Shown one piece after another: positions 46,194 through 57,511 of a DNA stretch of 64,000 nt. This DNA comes from Areca catechu (lineage: Eukaryota > Streptophyta > Magnoliopsida > Arecales > Arecaceae), in assembly GCA_021397845.1 (NCBI GenBank), contig CM038044.1, positions 103,228,942 through 103,292,941 of the forward strand. The letters are read 5' to 3'. Numbering within the stretch: position 1 is the stretch's first letter; each line of letters starts with the position of its first letter. A program made the translations under genes and the position numbers. The notes beneath the pieces were generated by a model. That model saw nothing but the letters and a program-made list of their open reading frames with translations. It ran no database searches and was not told the DNA's origin.

Positions 46194-47670
46194 TGGTGGG
46201 ACACCAGAGCCAGAAAGTAGCATCCATGTCATCTTATCTCTATCAGTTGACCCAATCTGGTTTAATTAGTTTTTGGGTCCATTTTGGGTTTTAATGGGAC
46301 CTAAGTTATTTTGTATGGAGTTGACTTAGTCTACATAACATGAAAGAAGTTAAGAGGGGACCACATCCACATTTATCTGGCTACTTGAAGAAAGGAAGCC
46401 CCAAGAAAAAAAAAAAACCTTTCATGTATTCTCTCACCAAACAAAGAATTAAAATTAGTGGAAGGAGGTTTATGAAGATAGCAATTAAGGAGTTTTAAAG
46501 GTGGAGGGAGTTTCTTGAAGAAAGCTTTATGATGGTAGTAATTAAGGAGCTTTAAAGGTGGAGGGAGTTTCTTAAAGAAGGTAGCAATCAAGGAGTCTTA
46601 AATGAATAATTAAATGGCACAAGCTTTGAAGGCATTCAAGAGAGTTGGTTAAAGCTTTACTACTTTTCACAAATTCTCTTCCCTTCCCCACGAATTTTCT
46701 CTTGGAGGTGTTTTAAGTGGGCTCTACTCTCATTAAAATGCAGCAATTTAACTTCAATCGGCCAAGGAAAGAAAAAAGGGAGAAGATCAAATTGGAAGGT
46801 GGAAGATCAAGTCAAGATAACCATCTTTATGAAGCATTGGCACTTATTCCAAAACCTTAATTATAATTTTCTCTTCTTTTATTTTGAATTTAAATTTCAA
46901 CCCATCTTTCTACTTGTAATGAGGCTATAAATAGAGCCCAAAGCCCTTCTTTGTAAACAATGATATTTTGAGTAATGAAAAGATAAAGTGCTGTTGCATT
47001 TTCTCCAATTCTTTCATAGCTAGTTTGCTTGAAGGTGCTAGGTGAGATGCCTAGAACAACTTGGGTGCGACGTCCAAGTTTCCAATTCCTCCATAGATAG
47101 TTTGCTTGAAGGTGCTAGGTGAGACGCCTAGAACAACTTGGGTGTGACGTCCAAGTTTTGTAGGGTGCGACGCTGTACAGTTATCGATTCCGGTTCTTTT
47201 ACCAAGTTTGTCATTTGAAGGTTCCTTAAGGTCTACATCTAATCCTTTGAAGAGATTCCTGAAGCAAGTTGAAGAAGAAGATCCCGGAAGCATAATCAAC
47301 CACCTTTTCGAGATCCAACTCTGAAGATCGGAGTCCTTGCTTTGGAACTGGTGTGACTAGAGTCCAGATGCCGGATCGGTCGGTTTTGAAGTCGGGTTCG
47401 TCAACTCTAGAGTGTTGTGATCTAGATCTTCAATCGAGAGAATTTCAAAGCGTATTGGTAAATTTAAACCCCTTCCCTTCCTCTAGATCTGAAACTTGAA
47501 AGTAGGTAACCTAGTCTAGGGTGGTTTCTCAATCACCGCAATCCTTCCTTATAGTTGTTTGATAAGATTCGCATGCGGGTAGGTAATTTCGATAACTAGT
47601 TATCACTTTATTTTCTTTAGGTCTTCTTGTTTGCTTTTGCTGTTAGGATATCAGTTATTGCTCTTAAAAT

Positions 47671-47726
<56 letters not shown>

Positions 47727-47769
47727 GATAAGCATGGCACATCACTCATCACCATCCCATCCCGCATCA
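46194..47769 (+). repeat. Chromovirus 3' LTR of the truncated copy
   Basis: Begins TGGTGGGACACCAGAGCC after a PPT-like GGAGAGAAT and ends TCCCGCATCA at 47769, matching the LTR start and end at 52653 and 54495. It contains two near-identical ~60-bp units (CTAGTTTGCTTGAAGGTGCT at 47021 and 47098), a direct repeat around TTTAAAGGTGGAGGGAGTTT (46494/46551), and a (TA)n run at about 47672-47722. About 1.58 kb. Confidence 0.75.
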
Positions 47770-48797
47770 CTTCTATTGTATGTGACCCCTCGAGTTCCAT
47801 TATGTCTGGTAGTGAGGTATATCATGATCTCCATCATGGTATCATCAAACTCTTTCAATGGACCAAAACAATTTCAGCTTATCCCATCAAAGATCGTTGA
47901 TTTGAAACAAGCCTAGTGGGTTCTCATAATCTTCTAATGATGCTTAGCAGCATGTAGTGGCAACCTAATAGAATAGAAAAAAATTCCTAGGTGTAGTTAC
48001 CATGTGATAAAGTTTTTCTATCGAGAGTCCCGGCAAGATGCAGGTCATGAAAACTTGCCAAACTCTAAGCATATGTCATATGCTAAATTTAATTAGCTTA
48101 AGTCCAATATGAAACTTATGAAAACTTTTTTCATCCTTCACCTACCATGGTCATAAAATTCTCTAGACTCAGCTTCGTAAATTATATAGGATTGGACCTT
48201 AACTACTAAAGTCGATAGATCCCCTATAAGTGCACTCCTAACTTTTACAGCAAACCTATAGCAGCCAACGAACACTGCAAGGGCTTAAATGGCTAGGACT
48301 AATATTTTGTGTTGTCAAACTACAGTAACCCCACTGTGAGTGGCCAAGATACCATAGATTAAAGAACTACTCATACAACTACAACATCAAAAAAGTCACT
48401 AACGAGTGAGTAGACATCCATGTGACTTATCGTGATGGTTATGCTTAATACTGTCATTTTTTAATGACCACCTGTACTCTTACTCTAGTGTCCCTATATA
48501 ATAGACTGAGACTTGTCTATCCTAAAAAAAAAGTGATCCATGCACCAATCAAACCGGATCAATCACCATCCCTGTGATATCTTATGATTGAAAGTATTTA
48601 GAAATTAATCTATGATAACACGTCTCAAATTTTCAACTCTTAAGAATATATGTTATTATCCATTAATTTCTTAGACAATACATGGACACATATAATACAT
48701 GTATGAATAAAATTGCTTAAATTTGAATATTAAATATAATTTTATATCCTAAAATTAAAATGTGTTAGCTAGATTGGCTTTTAGGGTATACATCTAA

Positions 48798-49226
48798 TAA
48801 TCTCCCACTTGCACTAAAGCCAATCAGTCACACACTTCATCTCGTCTTATATGTCTCAATTTTAGCTAGTCAAAGCTTACTAAACTAGTGGGTCTACTAT
48901 ATCTCATACAGAAATTACTTTCTATACCTTAATAAGGTAGTTGTAAATTGAATCATCGCTCTATGTGTTCAGACTTCTGGTGAGACCTTGGTTCCTTAGT
49001 TAGAGCTATGAGACCGTTGTTGCTATGATAAAGTGTTGTATCATCTTATGACATCTCACTTATTTTTGCAACAAATTGTTGACCAGAACACATTCTTGAT
49101 CCCTTAGAAACAATGATTTAATTAGCCTTTTAGGTCAAACCTACAATGATCGATTCCAAACTACTATTGTACACGAACCGTCATATCTATCTTTATTCCC
49201 TCAATTCTTCCATTCTAATTGAAGAA
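48798..49226 (-). other. 3' internal end of the Tork/Angela-like element, non-coding
   Basis: Begins with the PPT (plus TCTCCCACTTGCACTAAAG, 48802-48820), typical of the 3' end of such elements read in reverse. No coding motif is visible before sirevirus LTR homology starts near 49227. Confidence 0.55.
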
Positions 49227-49905
49227 GTTATGTACTTCAAAAAACTAGCCATTACTATTCACTCAGACCTACAAGTGTCGACACTTCAGTCCATGAGTCG
49301 ACACTTCAGATTATGAGTCAACACTTCAGATTATGAGTCAACACTTGAGTCAAAAAAGTTTTCTGAAGCTCTTTGGAGTGCACTGGTGCATTAACACTTC
49401 TTCTAATGGTCGACACTTGAGTCAACACTTCATCTTCATGAGTCGATACTTGGACAAAATCCAGAAATCAGCAAGTTCTATCATCTTTTTGGTCTCAGGC
49501 CTTGAGTCGAAACTTGGCTGACCATGAGTCGACACTTCAAATCATGAGTCAACACTGAGCATGCCGATTGAAACTCTTTCTATATATCAGCTTAAGCTTC
49601 TATGAGTCGACACCTCGAGTTGACACTTGAGTTCCATGAGTCGACACTTGGTTGAAACATTGCTGAAACTTGTCCAAATTCAAAGTTTGAGTCCTTCAAA
49701 GCCATTCTAATGTGCCAAAGCCCATACACCTTGAAAATCCAATAGTTTAAATGACTTCTTTAACTATTTGACAAGCAATTTGATCTTACATCAAACTTTA
49801 ACTTTGATGAGTACCTTATTTTGATAAACATACTTTTAACACATAATTAATACTCAAATATACTTAAATATTTTATTATTTATCAAAATCAAGACAAGAG
49901 TCAAC
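49227..49905 (-). repeat. Truncated sirevirus-type LTR fragment
   Basis: Homologous to the U3 half of the inner sirevirus LTR: AGTT(A/C)TGTA(C/T)TT..AAAAAACTAGCC at its left, a dense array of GTCGACACTT/GAGTCGACACTT (about 49275-49655), and the LTR terminus GAGTCAACA at 49905. The R/U5 part is missing. It abuts Tat sequence on the right, so it is a truncated or recombined LTR of a third, diverged sirevirus. Confidence 0.75.
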
Positions 49906-50480
49906 ATGACATCTTCAGGATAGCTTGAAGCTTCTTAGGGTTGGCTTCGATTATCGGTGCAAGATAATAAAATCAAAGAACTTTTCAAAGGATACCCTGA
50001 AGGCATATTTGGCTAGGTTGAGCTTCATGAAATATTTTCTAAAGATTTGGAAGGTTTCCTTAAGGTCCACCACGTGATGCCCTACTTGCTGGCTTTTTAT
50101 CAACATGTTATCAATGTATACCTCCATATTATGATCAATCTGGTCTTTAAAGACCTTATTAATGAGACTTTGGTATGTGGCTCCTGCATTCTTTGAGCCA
50201 AAGGGCATCACCTTGTAGCAATAAAACTCTTAGTCTATGATAAAGAATGTCTTTTTTTCATCCTTTGAGGCCACTAGATTTAGTTATATTCAAAAAAACA
50301 TCTATAAAATTAAGCAACTAATGCCCCAATATAGAGTCAACTAACTGGTCTATCTGGGATAGAGGAAAGCTATCCATTATATAGGATTTATTTAAATCGG
50401 TAAAATTAATACATACCCACTATTTGCCACTTGCCTTTTTTATGAGTACCACGTTCATTAGCCATTCTAGATAGTTGACT
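49906..50480 (-). pseudogene. Tat reverse transcriptase fragment, minus strand
   Basis: The palm of a Tat RT: MMPFGSKNAGATYQSLINKV, then NMEVYIDNMLIKSQQ (about 50121-50083), where the second Asp of the YVDDM box is Asn. The fragment is cut at 49906 by the sirevirus LTR, so thumb, RNase H and integrase are absent. Upstream (50240-50480 read in reverse) are finger motifs with stops. Confidence 0.78.
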
Positions 50481-50699
50481 TCATGGATGAATCTAGTTAA
50501 AATGCAATTTGTCCACCTCCTTCTCAATGGCTTGCTAGAAATTGGAGTTAAAGCTCACTTCTTCTGCTTCACTAGCTTGTGCAAAGGGTTGACATGCAGG
50601 CAGTGCACCATGACTTCTAGGTCCATGTCAGGCATGTTAGAGGTAGTCCATATGAATACACCATGTTGGATCTCAAAAAGGTGAGGAGTTAGTCACATG

Positions 50700-51450
50700 A
50701 GACCTCTTCCAATTGAGACCCAATTTGGACCTTCCAAGTTAAGTCATGGTTGTCTAGGGGAACCGAGAGAAGCTCTTCCACTAGGAAACCCTGTTGCTCA
50801 CCCTACTCATCCCTGAGATTAACACTGTCTATGGGCAATACTTCCTAGGGCCTCTTGCCTTTAAGGGTGGCCACATAGCATTGCCGGGCCCAAGCTTGGT
50901 TGCCTCAGACCTCATCCACTCAAGCAGTAGGGAAAATCATAGTAGATGGTATGTGGAGACAATGGCATGAAGGGCATTCAAACTTGCCCTTTTTAGGATA
51001 ACATTGTAAGCTGAGAGGACTTTCACCACCAGGAAGTCTAGCATGACCATTGCATGTCTTGGAGCTTGACATGCAGTTATAGGTAACGTAATCATGCCTT
51101 CTATAGAAACTACATCTCTTGAGAACCCTATTAAGGGGGAACTCATCCTCTACAAGCGATCCCTTGAAAGATTCATTCCACTAAAAACATCATAAAACAA
51201 ATTATCTATAGAGATTTCATTATCAACCCAAACATGTCATACATCATAGTTTGCAATAGTAAGGGAGACTACAATGATGTCATTATGAGGGATTTGGATG
51301 CCCTCTACATTGACATCTAAGAAGATAATGACCTCATCCTACCCGCACTGCTTGGCTTGAGGGGTCTCAGGAACTACACGAGCATGGGCCCCTCCAACTG
51401 ACGAGATTGCCCCTAAAAATTCCTCGATGATAGTGTTTACTAGGCCACTA
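50700..51450 (-). pseudogene. Tat protease fragment, minus strand
   Basis: A protease-region remnant between gag and RT. 51146-50937 is open and reads SPLIGFSRDVVSIEGMITLP, HAMVMLDFLVVKVLSAYNVI and SLNALHAIVSTYHLL, the C-terminal half of the Tat protease region also seen at about 39940-40030 (SYNVILGRPSL, IVSTYYLL). The active-site half upstream is disrupted. Confidence 0.7.
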
Positions 51451-52560
51451 GTGGGTCAGTTGTCCATAGGTGGCTCTAGGGCAAGCTGGGATTGGTGGAT
51501 AAAGGTTTTAGCATCCTTGGGCTGGTAGACATAGGTTCTCAGAAAACCTTGGTGAACTAAGGCTTCAATTTCTTTCTATAAGGTAAAGCAGTCCTCGGTA
51601 TCGTGCCCATGCTCCCAATAGAAATGGCAGTACTTTGAAAGGTCTTCTTTGGTCTTCTTGCTCATCTTCCCAACCTTGTAGGTGACATCTTGATTCTTTA
51701 TTTCTATCAAGATATACCTCTAGAAAGCATTCAGAGGTGTAAACTAGTCATCGCGATAGTGGGGGCTCCTAGAATAGTGATGGGGTCTGGCTTCATCACT
51801 TTGCTTCTTGGGTTGATGAGGAGGGAGAGAGCAACTCTCTTGAAGGCCCTTGTGCTCCCCCCTTTCTTTTATCTTCTTTACCATGCCTTTCTCGATGTTG
51901 ATGTATTTCTCAGAGTGAACCAAAAGCTCCAAAAGATCTTGGGAGAACCTCTAAGAAAGGAAATGGTAAAAGCCTCATGCTCTGAACCCCCTCAGAAGGA
52001 TTGATATCATGACCACCAATTCCTGGTCGGGGACCTCTAGGATGACCATCCTAAAGCAATCCATAAAACTCTAGAGAGTCTCCCCTTCCTCCTATCAGAT
52101 GGAAAAGAGAAAGTTGGAGTTCTTCATGGGCATTCGATTGCTTTGAAACTAGGTGATGAACTTTTGACTGAACTCTTCAAAAGAGCTGATGGAGTATGGT
52201 AGGGGCCTAGTGTACCAAGCTCAGGCTACAGCACTGAATGTGGCAGGGAAAGACTTGCACATCATGGCATTGGATGCCTCTTGCAGCATCATGAGAGCCT
52301 TGAAACTTCTAGATGATCGCAAGGGTTGGTGAAGCCATTGTAGGCCTCCATGGATAGTGCCTTGAAACGATGTAGGATGGACTCCTCCATAATCATTCAA
52401 ATAAAAGGTGGATGCATAGTGAAGAGTAGCTCGCCCACCAGCATCATCTACTACCATCAGGGGGTTTCTAGATAGCTGTCCACCTCCTAAAGCTTTTAGT
52501 CCAGCTTGTCCCATTATCGGGCATGCCTTTTTGAATGCCGGTGCGACAATCCCTTTACTA
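51451..52560 (-). pseudogene. Tat gag fragment, minus strand
   Basis: Capsid region of the same minus-strand element. 52514-52221 is open and holds a Pro/Gly-rich N-terminal part then SFKALMMLQEASNAMMCKSF; further on come PYSISSFEEFSQKF and NRMPMKNSNFLF (about 52190-52095) and an EGETL...DCFRM region. 51932-51744 encodes a basic, Lys/Arg/His-rich tail. The motifs match Tat gags and the plus-strand copy at 15.8-16.4 kb, but the sequences differ clearly, so this is another family member. Confidence 0.76.
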
Positions 52561-52652
52561 AGGAATCTTGCAAAGAAGAAAATGAAGAAAGTGTAATAAG
52601 AGAATCATATTCACGATTCCTACATTGGTGTCCCACTTGGTGAAAAGCATGA

Positions 52653-54495
52653 TGGTGCGGACACCAGGGCCAAAAAAAATCAACAGGTCGAACCCACATC
52701 CCTATGGATCACCTGTGAATAAAGTCCTGAACCCAAACCCCTTTTATCAATTATAAATATTTTATTTTAAATTTTGTTATTTAGGCTCTGTTGGGTTTAG
52801 CCCTTTTTACCAACTGTAATTAGGATTTTTTTATTTTTAGCCTTTTGGACCAAACCCCTTTTACTAAGTTGAACCATTTGTTTACATGTCTTGCCTTTTG
52901 ATCAAATTGGGTTCCAATTGATCAAGTGGGGCTTTATTTATTTGGTTGGTTTAATTAGTCTTGAGTCTTGTAATTATTAGTTGAGTCCTGTAATACAAGG
53001 GGGATCCAAGTCTAGACCCATGTGACTCTATGTGCTAGCTCAAGACAAGTCATGTGACTCCATGTGTTAGCCTAAGTCACTTGTCATATGCAACTACTTC
53101 TTGGCACCACCTTTTTTCAAGAATTTAGATAACATCACATGACTTTTGGACATCACTTGACACTTCATTGGGACAACACCACTTGCCATCTCATCGGGAC
53201 AACACAACACTTGCCATGTCACTCCTTTGGTCGGCCTCTTTATTCATGAATTGGTGCCACTTATTTTTAAGATGAGTAAATGAGAAGGAGTCTTCAATTA
53301 GCACCCTCCCACTTAATTAATTCATGCCAAAAGCAAGATGAGTCAGCCAAGCTTTTCTCCCTCTTCTTTGTCACCAACTTCCAAGGAGTTTCAAGATTGT
53401 TGATCGCCCAAAGTGAAGGAAATTCATTGTCTTTCTATCTCAAGTGTTTTGGTCAATCAAGTTCCAAGTTGCTCAAGATTAGAAAACTCAAGAATCTTAT
53501 AAGAACTCTTGAGTTTTCTTCTATCCAAACTGGAGAGTCTACCATCCTATAGGAGCCCACATCATTCAGACTCCAGAGTCTAGCAATCAAGGCAATCCAT
53601 GAAGCAATCTCGGCCCTTCATCATGACACCTCACCAATCCTCATTGTTGGCGCCCAACTTGGATGGAGATCCTTTGATGTCGCCCACCTTGGAGATAGCC
53701 CCAGTTTAGCCCAAGAGCAGAGTCCAAGATGCCTAGAGCAAGGTTTCTAGGAGTTTTTCCTAAGGAAAACAAATACTAGTCTTTGTAACCTTTACACCTC
53801 TGGTTGTTGGTCTATAAATACTCCATCAACCCTCCCTATATTATTAATAAATTTTTGATGAAATAAAGTGACATTCTGTCCGATTCTTTTTCTTTGCTGT
53901 GTGCATCGTGAGGTGTGAGGCCTTTTCCTTTGTTCTTCGGAGCATTGTGGGGTGTGAGGCCCTACTTATCCAGACACCGAAAACCCTATCCAACCTCTTC
54001 CTTCCCTCTTCTCTTTCAGTTTTCCATTCTTTTCTTTCTTTGTTTCTTTCTAACTGATTGATCTTCTTTTGTTGAGTGATTACAGGTAATCAAGGATTAA
54101 AGTCAGGTGTTCTTGCCTTGGAACCAATATCGTAAAAGATCAGAGCCCGAAGATCGAGATCTTGAAGCCCTGCCCAAGATCCTGAGAGTTCCAACAGATC
54201 TACATCGAGAGAGAGTATCTTCGTTGGTAAAATTTAAAACCCCTCCCCTACTCTTAATTTCTTAATCTTTGATAGATAGACCCTAGTTTACGGTGGTTTC
54301 TTAGCCACCAAATCCTAATTTTCTAGTTGCTTTGTTAGATCTACTCGTGCGGGCATAAACTAGTTGACTAGTTTACCTTAATTGCTTACTTTGAGTCTTT
54401 AAAAACTGAAAATCATAAAAAATATTAATCTCTATTTTTCTCTATTAATTAGGTTAATAATCAGTAGATTATATTTTCATAATTGTCCCGCATCA
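52653..54495 (+). repeat. Chromovirus 5' LTR
   Basis: 1,843 bp, TGGTGCGGACACC ... GTCCCGCATCA. Promoter-like TCTATAAATACTCC at about 53810-53823; two GTGAGGCC blocks (53911-53965) typical of the R/U5 zone in these families. The ORF at 53280-53552 reappears at 62828-63076 because both lie in LTRs; it has no domain and is not called a gene. Confidence 0.85.
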
Positions 54496-54498
54496 TTT

Positions 54499-54510
54499 TG
54501 GTATCAGAGC
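54499..54510 (+). promoter_or_regulatory. Chromovirus primer-binding site
   Basis: TGGTATCAGAGC, an exact 12-base match to the initiator tRNA-Met complement, three bases after the LTR end. Confidence 0.88.
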
Positions 54511-55344
54511 GAAGGTTAAACTAGGGTTTAACTACTAGTTCTGAAATTTCTTCATACCTAGAACTAGGCTAAAATTAAAACTACATAAAACCTAACTAAA
54601 AAAAGTCAAAAAAATTAGGAATAAATTTTTTGTTAATCCTCTGTTAATCTCAAAAAGAAATTAGATAAATTTTTTTTTATTTTCTATTTTCTGGTGGAAG
54701 GAAATCATGCCTCCTGAACGGGGATATGCAAGTATACTGTCACGACCCATTGGAGTAATGAGCTATGACCAAACATGATTTCCCGAGATCGGTTTAGATC
54801 TGAAATTTAGTTTTGAGATAAAAAATAATAATTTTTATTTTTCTGCTATTTAAATTATTTTATTGCTTCATTGCATATTAGGGTTTCATCTTGTGTGTGC
54901 ATCATCAAGTAACCTAATCTTAAGGGCACTTGAGCATCTCAGATCAGGGCAGGATTTCATCACCTATCCTTGGCCCACAACAACCTTCTTTTGCATCCGA
55001 GCCCAGCTTAATTAAAATCAATTAGACTTAATTTTTTCTAAAGAGCTAGGGACACCAACAGGTCGGGTTCCAAGTATTGTGTGAAAGCTAGTGCACCCAA
55101 TCCTTTGATTATCACTTGAATCTGGTGTCTAAGGCTAGAGGTCTAGAGGCAAACGCTCTAAGTGGTTTCATGGTTTTTAATTAGGACCCTGTAAGAGCAG
55201 GGGGAGCCTCCCACGACCCCACCTCTTACCTGGCTAGTGGACAGGGTAATTACTAAATTGGCTATAATTTGAGCTGACCCATTCTACTTGAGCTCTAGGT
55301 CTAGGAAACTCTAGTCTGAGTCGAGTTCTGTGTGATTGCATTGC
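54511..55344 (+). other. Chromovirus leader, non-coding
   Basis: About 830 bp between PBS and gag ATG with no ORF; it would be the 5' untranslated leader of the genomic RNA. AT-rich at first, then mixed composition. Confidence 0.55.
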
Positions 55345-55793
55345 ATGGCAACTAGGTCAGGCACACTCTATCAGCCTATCTAAAACCAACCCAATCCACC
55401 CATGGACCCTAATATGGAGAATTTTATGAGAACTATAACTGATCAATTTAGACATCTTACTACCAAGTTTGATCAGATGGAAGAAAGACTAGGTAACCTG
55501 GAGGAATCCCATACGACTCGTTTAGACCCTGAAACACCTAGACCCTCTCCCTAGGTCAAAGTTCTGAGATGCCTAGACCCATTCTCCAAATTTCACGAGC
55601 CTAACTCACTCCCCCAAATCCAAGAGGTCAATATAGAGAACCTGCTTCCCCAGGTCGAAGAGCCCAACATAGGGAAATTACTCTTGACCCATTTCCTAGG
55701 CGCCACACCCCTAATGTGAATGACCAGGAGAAAGGATTCTTAGGAGCATTCGATTAGATGCACCCACATTTGATGGTAGTTTAGATCCTAAGG
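55345..55793 (+). pseudogene. Chromovirus gag, N-terminal part (interrupted)
   Basis: ATG 55345 starts MATRSGTLYQPI, with a stop at codon 13 and then MDPNMENFMRTITDQFRHLT and FDQMEERLGNLEESHTTRLD, a helical region. It ends at VDAPTFDGSLDPK-like text (about 55760-55790), where the miniature element is inserted with TSD TAAGG. The remainder resumes at 59057. Confidence 0.78.
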
Positions 55794-56826
55794 TGATGGG
55801 GACATCAAAACCCATCCGGGTTTTCTTTTTTCTTTTCTAGATTTTTATATTTTATTTCAAATTTTTTATTCCAGCTATTCCATCTATTCCCATTATTCTC
55901 ATTTTATTTCAAACTTATCCCTAGGTTATCCCTGTCATCTTCTTCCTCCATTCTTCCTCCCAGAACTTCCATTTTTTTCGTTTCTTCTTCCCACTGGTCC
56001 TAGATCCGTGACACCCGACCACCGGGGACCCCGATGGCCGTCCACCTCCCACCCGACGTCGATCTCCTCGTGGGAATGCCGGCGAATCCCATGAACCGTC
56101 CATGACTGTGCACCCCTGCAGCTCCACCCATGGCCATCCGCCCCTATGGCTTCGCCCACGCGCCCCTCCCCTGCACCGCTATCCGCGCCCGATGCTGCCG
56201 CTGCCCCTGCTCCACCATCGCTCCCTCCCGTTCGGAAGATCCATGGCCAAGCCACCGGTCTCCGAGTCGTCCGAACAACCCAAGGATGCCATCCGCTCCA
56301 TGGCCGCCTCCCACCCTGTTGTTGTCGCTCCCGTCCTCCTCCACCCCTCGTCGATGTCACCGTCGAACGGGACGACGATCTATGAGCTACTGCCTGAGTA
56401 TGGGCTCCCGCCGGGATTCTCCCAGACACAGTGAAGCCACCACCCCCTCATCGCCATCCATCTCCCAGTCGCTTGCTATTTCGGGCTACGATCCTCGGGC
56501 AGAACTTCTGTCGTGATTTTCATGACAATGCAAAACCCAGCAGAATCATAGCAGCACGGCAAGCCCCTCTGACCCATCTACCCTCCGCCTCACCTACAAG
56601 CATGACATCCTGGGCCAGATCCTCGCACGCGCTCCAACCCCTCTAGCTCGCCCACCTCGCCTTCCTTCCATCCTATCCGCGCCGCGTTCCTCGCCCCGTA
56701 TGTCGATCATGGAATCAAAGCTTTGATTTCCATCCATGACTCTATTCCACGGTCACAGAGGACTTGCACAGATCTCAGAGTAGAAGATCTTACACGAATC
56801 TCAAAGCTACAAGTTTAGGATTTAAA

Positions 56827-56863
<37 letters not shown>

Positions 56864-57388
56864 TATTTCCATACTTGGTCTTATAAGCCTATTAAAAGGC
56901 ATCCCCTCTTGTAATTAGAGTAATGAAATTGAATTTTTGAGAAAGAGTCTTGGTTCTGCCTCCTTTTGGAGTGGGCTTAGGCCCGTCTTGCCTTCGCCTT
57001 TGGGCATCGAGGGGTGTGAGGCCCTGGTTATCCCCATTCCACCTTCTCTACCACCTTCATGTCCCTTGTGATTCACCTAAATGGCTCCATTAGTGAGGTG
57101 GGTAGGATGCCCTAGAGGTGTGAGATCTCTCCGTACGGCTCCATTAGTGAGGTGGGAGGGATAACCTAGAGGTGTGAGATCTCTTTGTATGGCTCAATTA
57201 GTGAGGTGGGTTACCCTAGAGGTGTGAGATCTCTCCGTGAGTGTGAGTCCCAAGGTTCAGAAAGCCCCGACCCCAGTCTTCCACCTCCACTGTTCCTTCA
57301 CCACCCCATTACAAAAAAAAAAGTACCATAATCTAGGTGACTTCTAAGCTCACGTTTGATCCTCCCAAGCCCCACCAGTCCCATATCA
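55794..57388 (+). repeat. Miniature element 5' LTR
   Basis: 1,595 bp. AT-rich start, GC-rich gene-like block (56000-56700), an (AAT)n run at about 56827-56862, GGGTGTGAGGCCCTGG near 57010, and three 54-bp tandem units GGCTCCATTAGTGAGGTGGG starting at 57083, 57137 and 57191. The 3' LTR has only two of these units. Confidence 0.88.
56300..56440 (+). pseudogene. DUF538-like gene fragment in the 5' LTR
   Basis: From ATG 56300, MAASHPVVVAPVLLHPSS is a hydrophobic, signal-like start followed by NGTTIYELLPEYGLPPG, the hallmark N-terminal motif of plant DUF538 proteins. One base is missing after PPG: the expected continuation ILPDTVK is present in the next frame, then homology fades into Pro-rich text. 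The family is of small (~150-180 residue) plant proteins of poorly known, stress- or cell-wall-linked function; only the first ~45 residues are here. Interpreted as host gene capture. Family assignment is by motif recognition. Confidence 0.68.
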
Positions 57389-57511
57389 ATTTGGTATCAG
57401 AGCGGGAGAAGATTAGGGTATAAAAAAGAGAAAAAAAAAGAGAAAAAAAAGGAGAAAAAAAATACAGCGAGCCTGACTCGACGGAGTAGAGTTTTTCCCA
57501 CCTCGAGGGAA
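57389..57511 (+). other. Miniature element core: PBS and PPT only
   Basis: 123 bp. The PBS (57392-57403) matches tRNA-iMet, followed by an A/G-rich stretch (57420-57463), then GACTCGACGGAGTAGAG and TTTTCCCACCTCGAGGGAA up to the 3' LTR. This is enough for priming of both DNA strands. Confidence 0.88.

Larger units (their letters stand above)
44153..48797 (-). mobile_element. Tork/Angela-like Ty1/copia LTR, minus strand, split by a chromovirus piece
   Basis: Read on the minus strand from 48797 the sequence begins TTATTAGATGTATACCCTAA, and at 44153 it ends with a terminus complementary to TATTAGAAATCGTCTAACA. These ends and the internal AT-rich text resemble Tork/Angela LTRs. PPT GTGGGAGA lies just beyond 48797 (plus TCTCCCAC), so this is the element's 3' LTR, inserted in the Tat tandem array. 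Removing 45427-47769 leaves about 2.3 kb of LTR. Short repeats of AACTAACTAATT occur at 45085-45290. Confidence 0.65.

Noticed and set aside
53280..53552. 90-codon frame conserved at 62828-63076
   Set aside because: Conserved only because both lie in LTRs of one element; no domain and no evidence of codon-level constraint.
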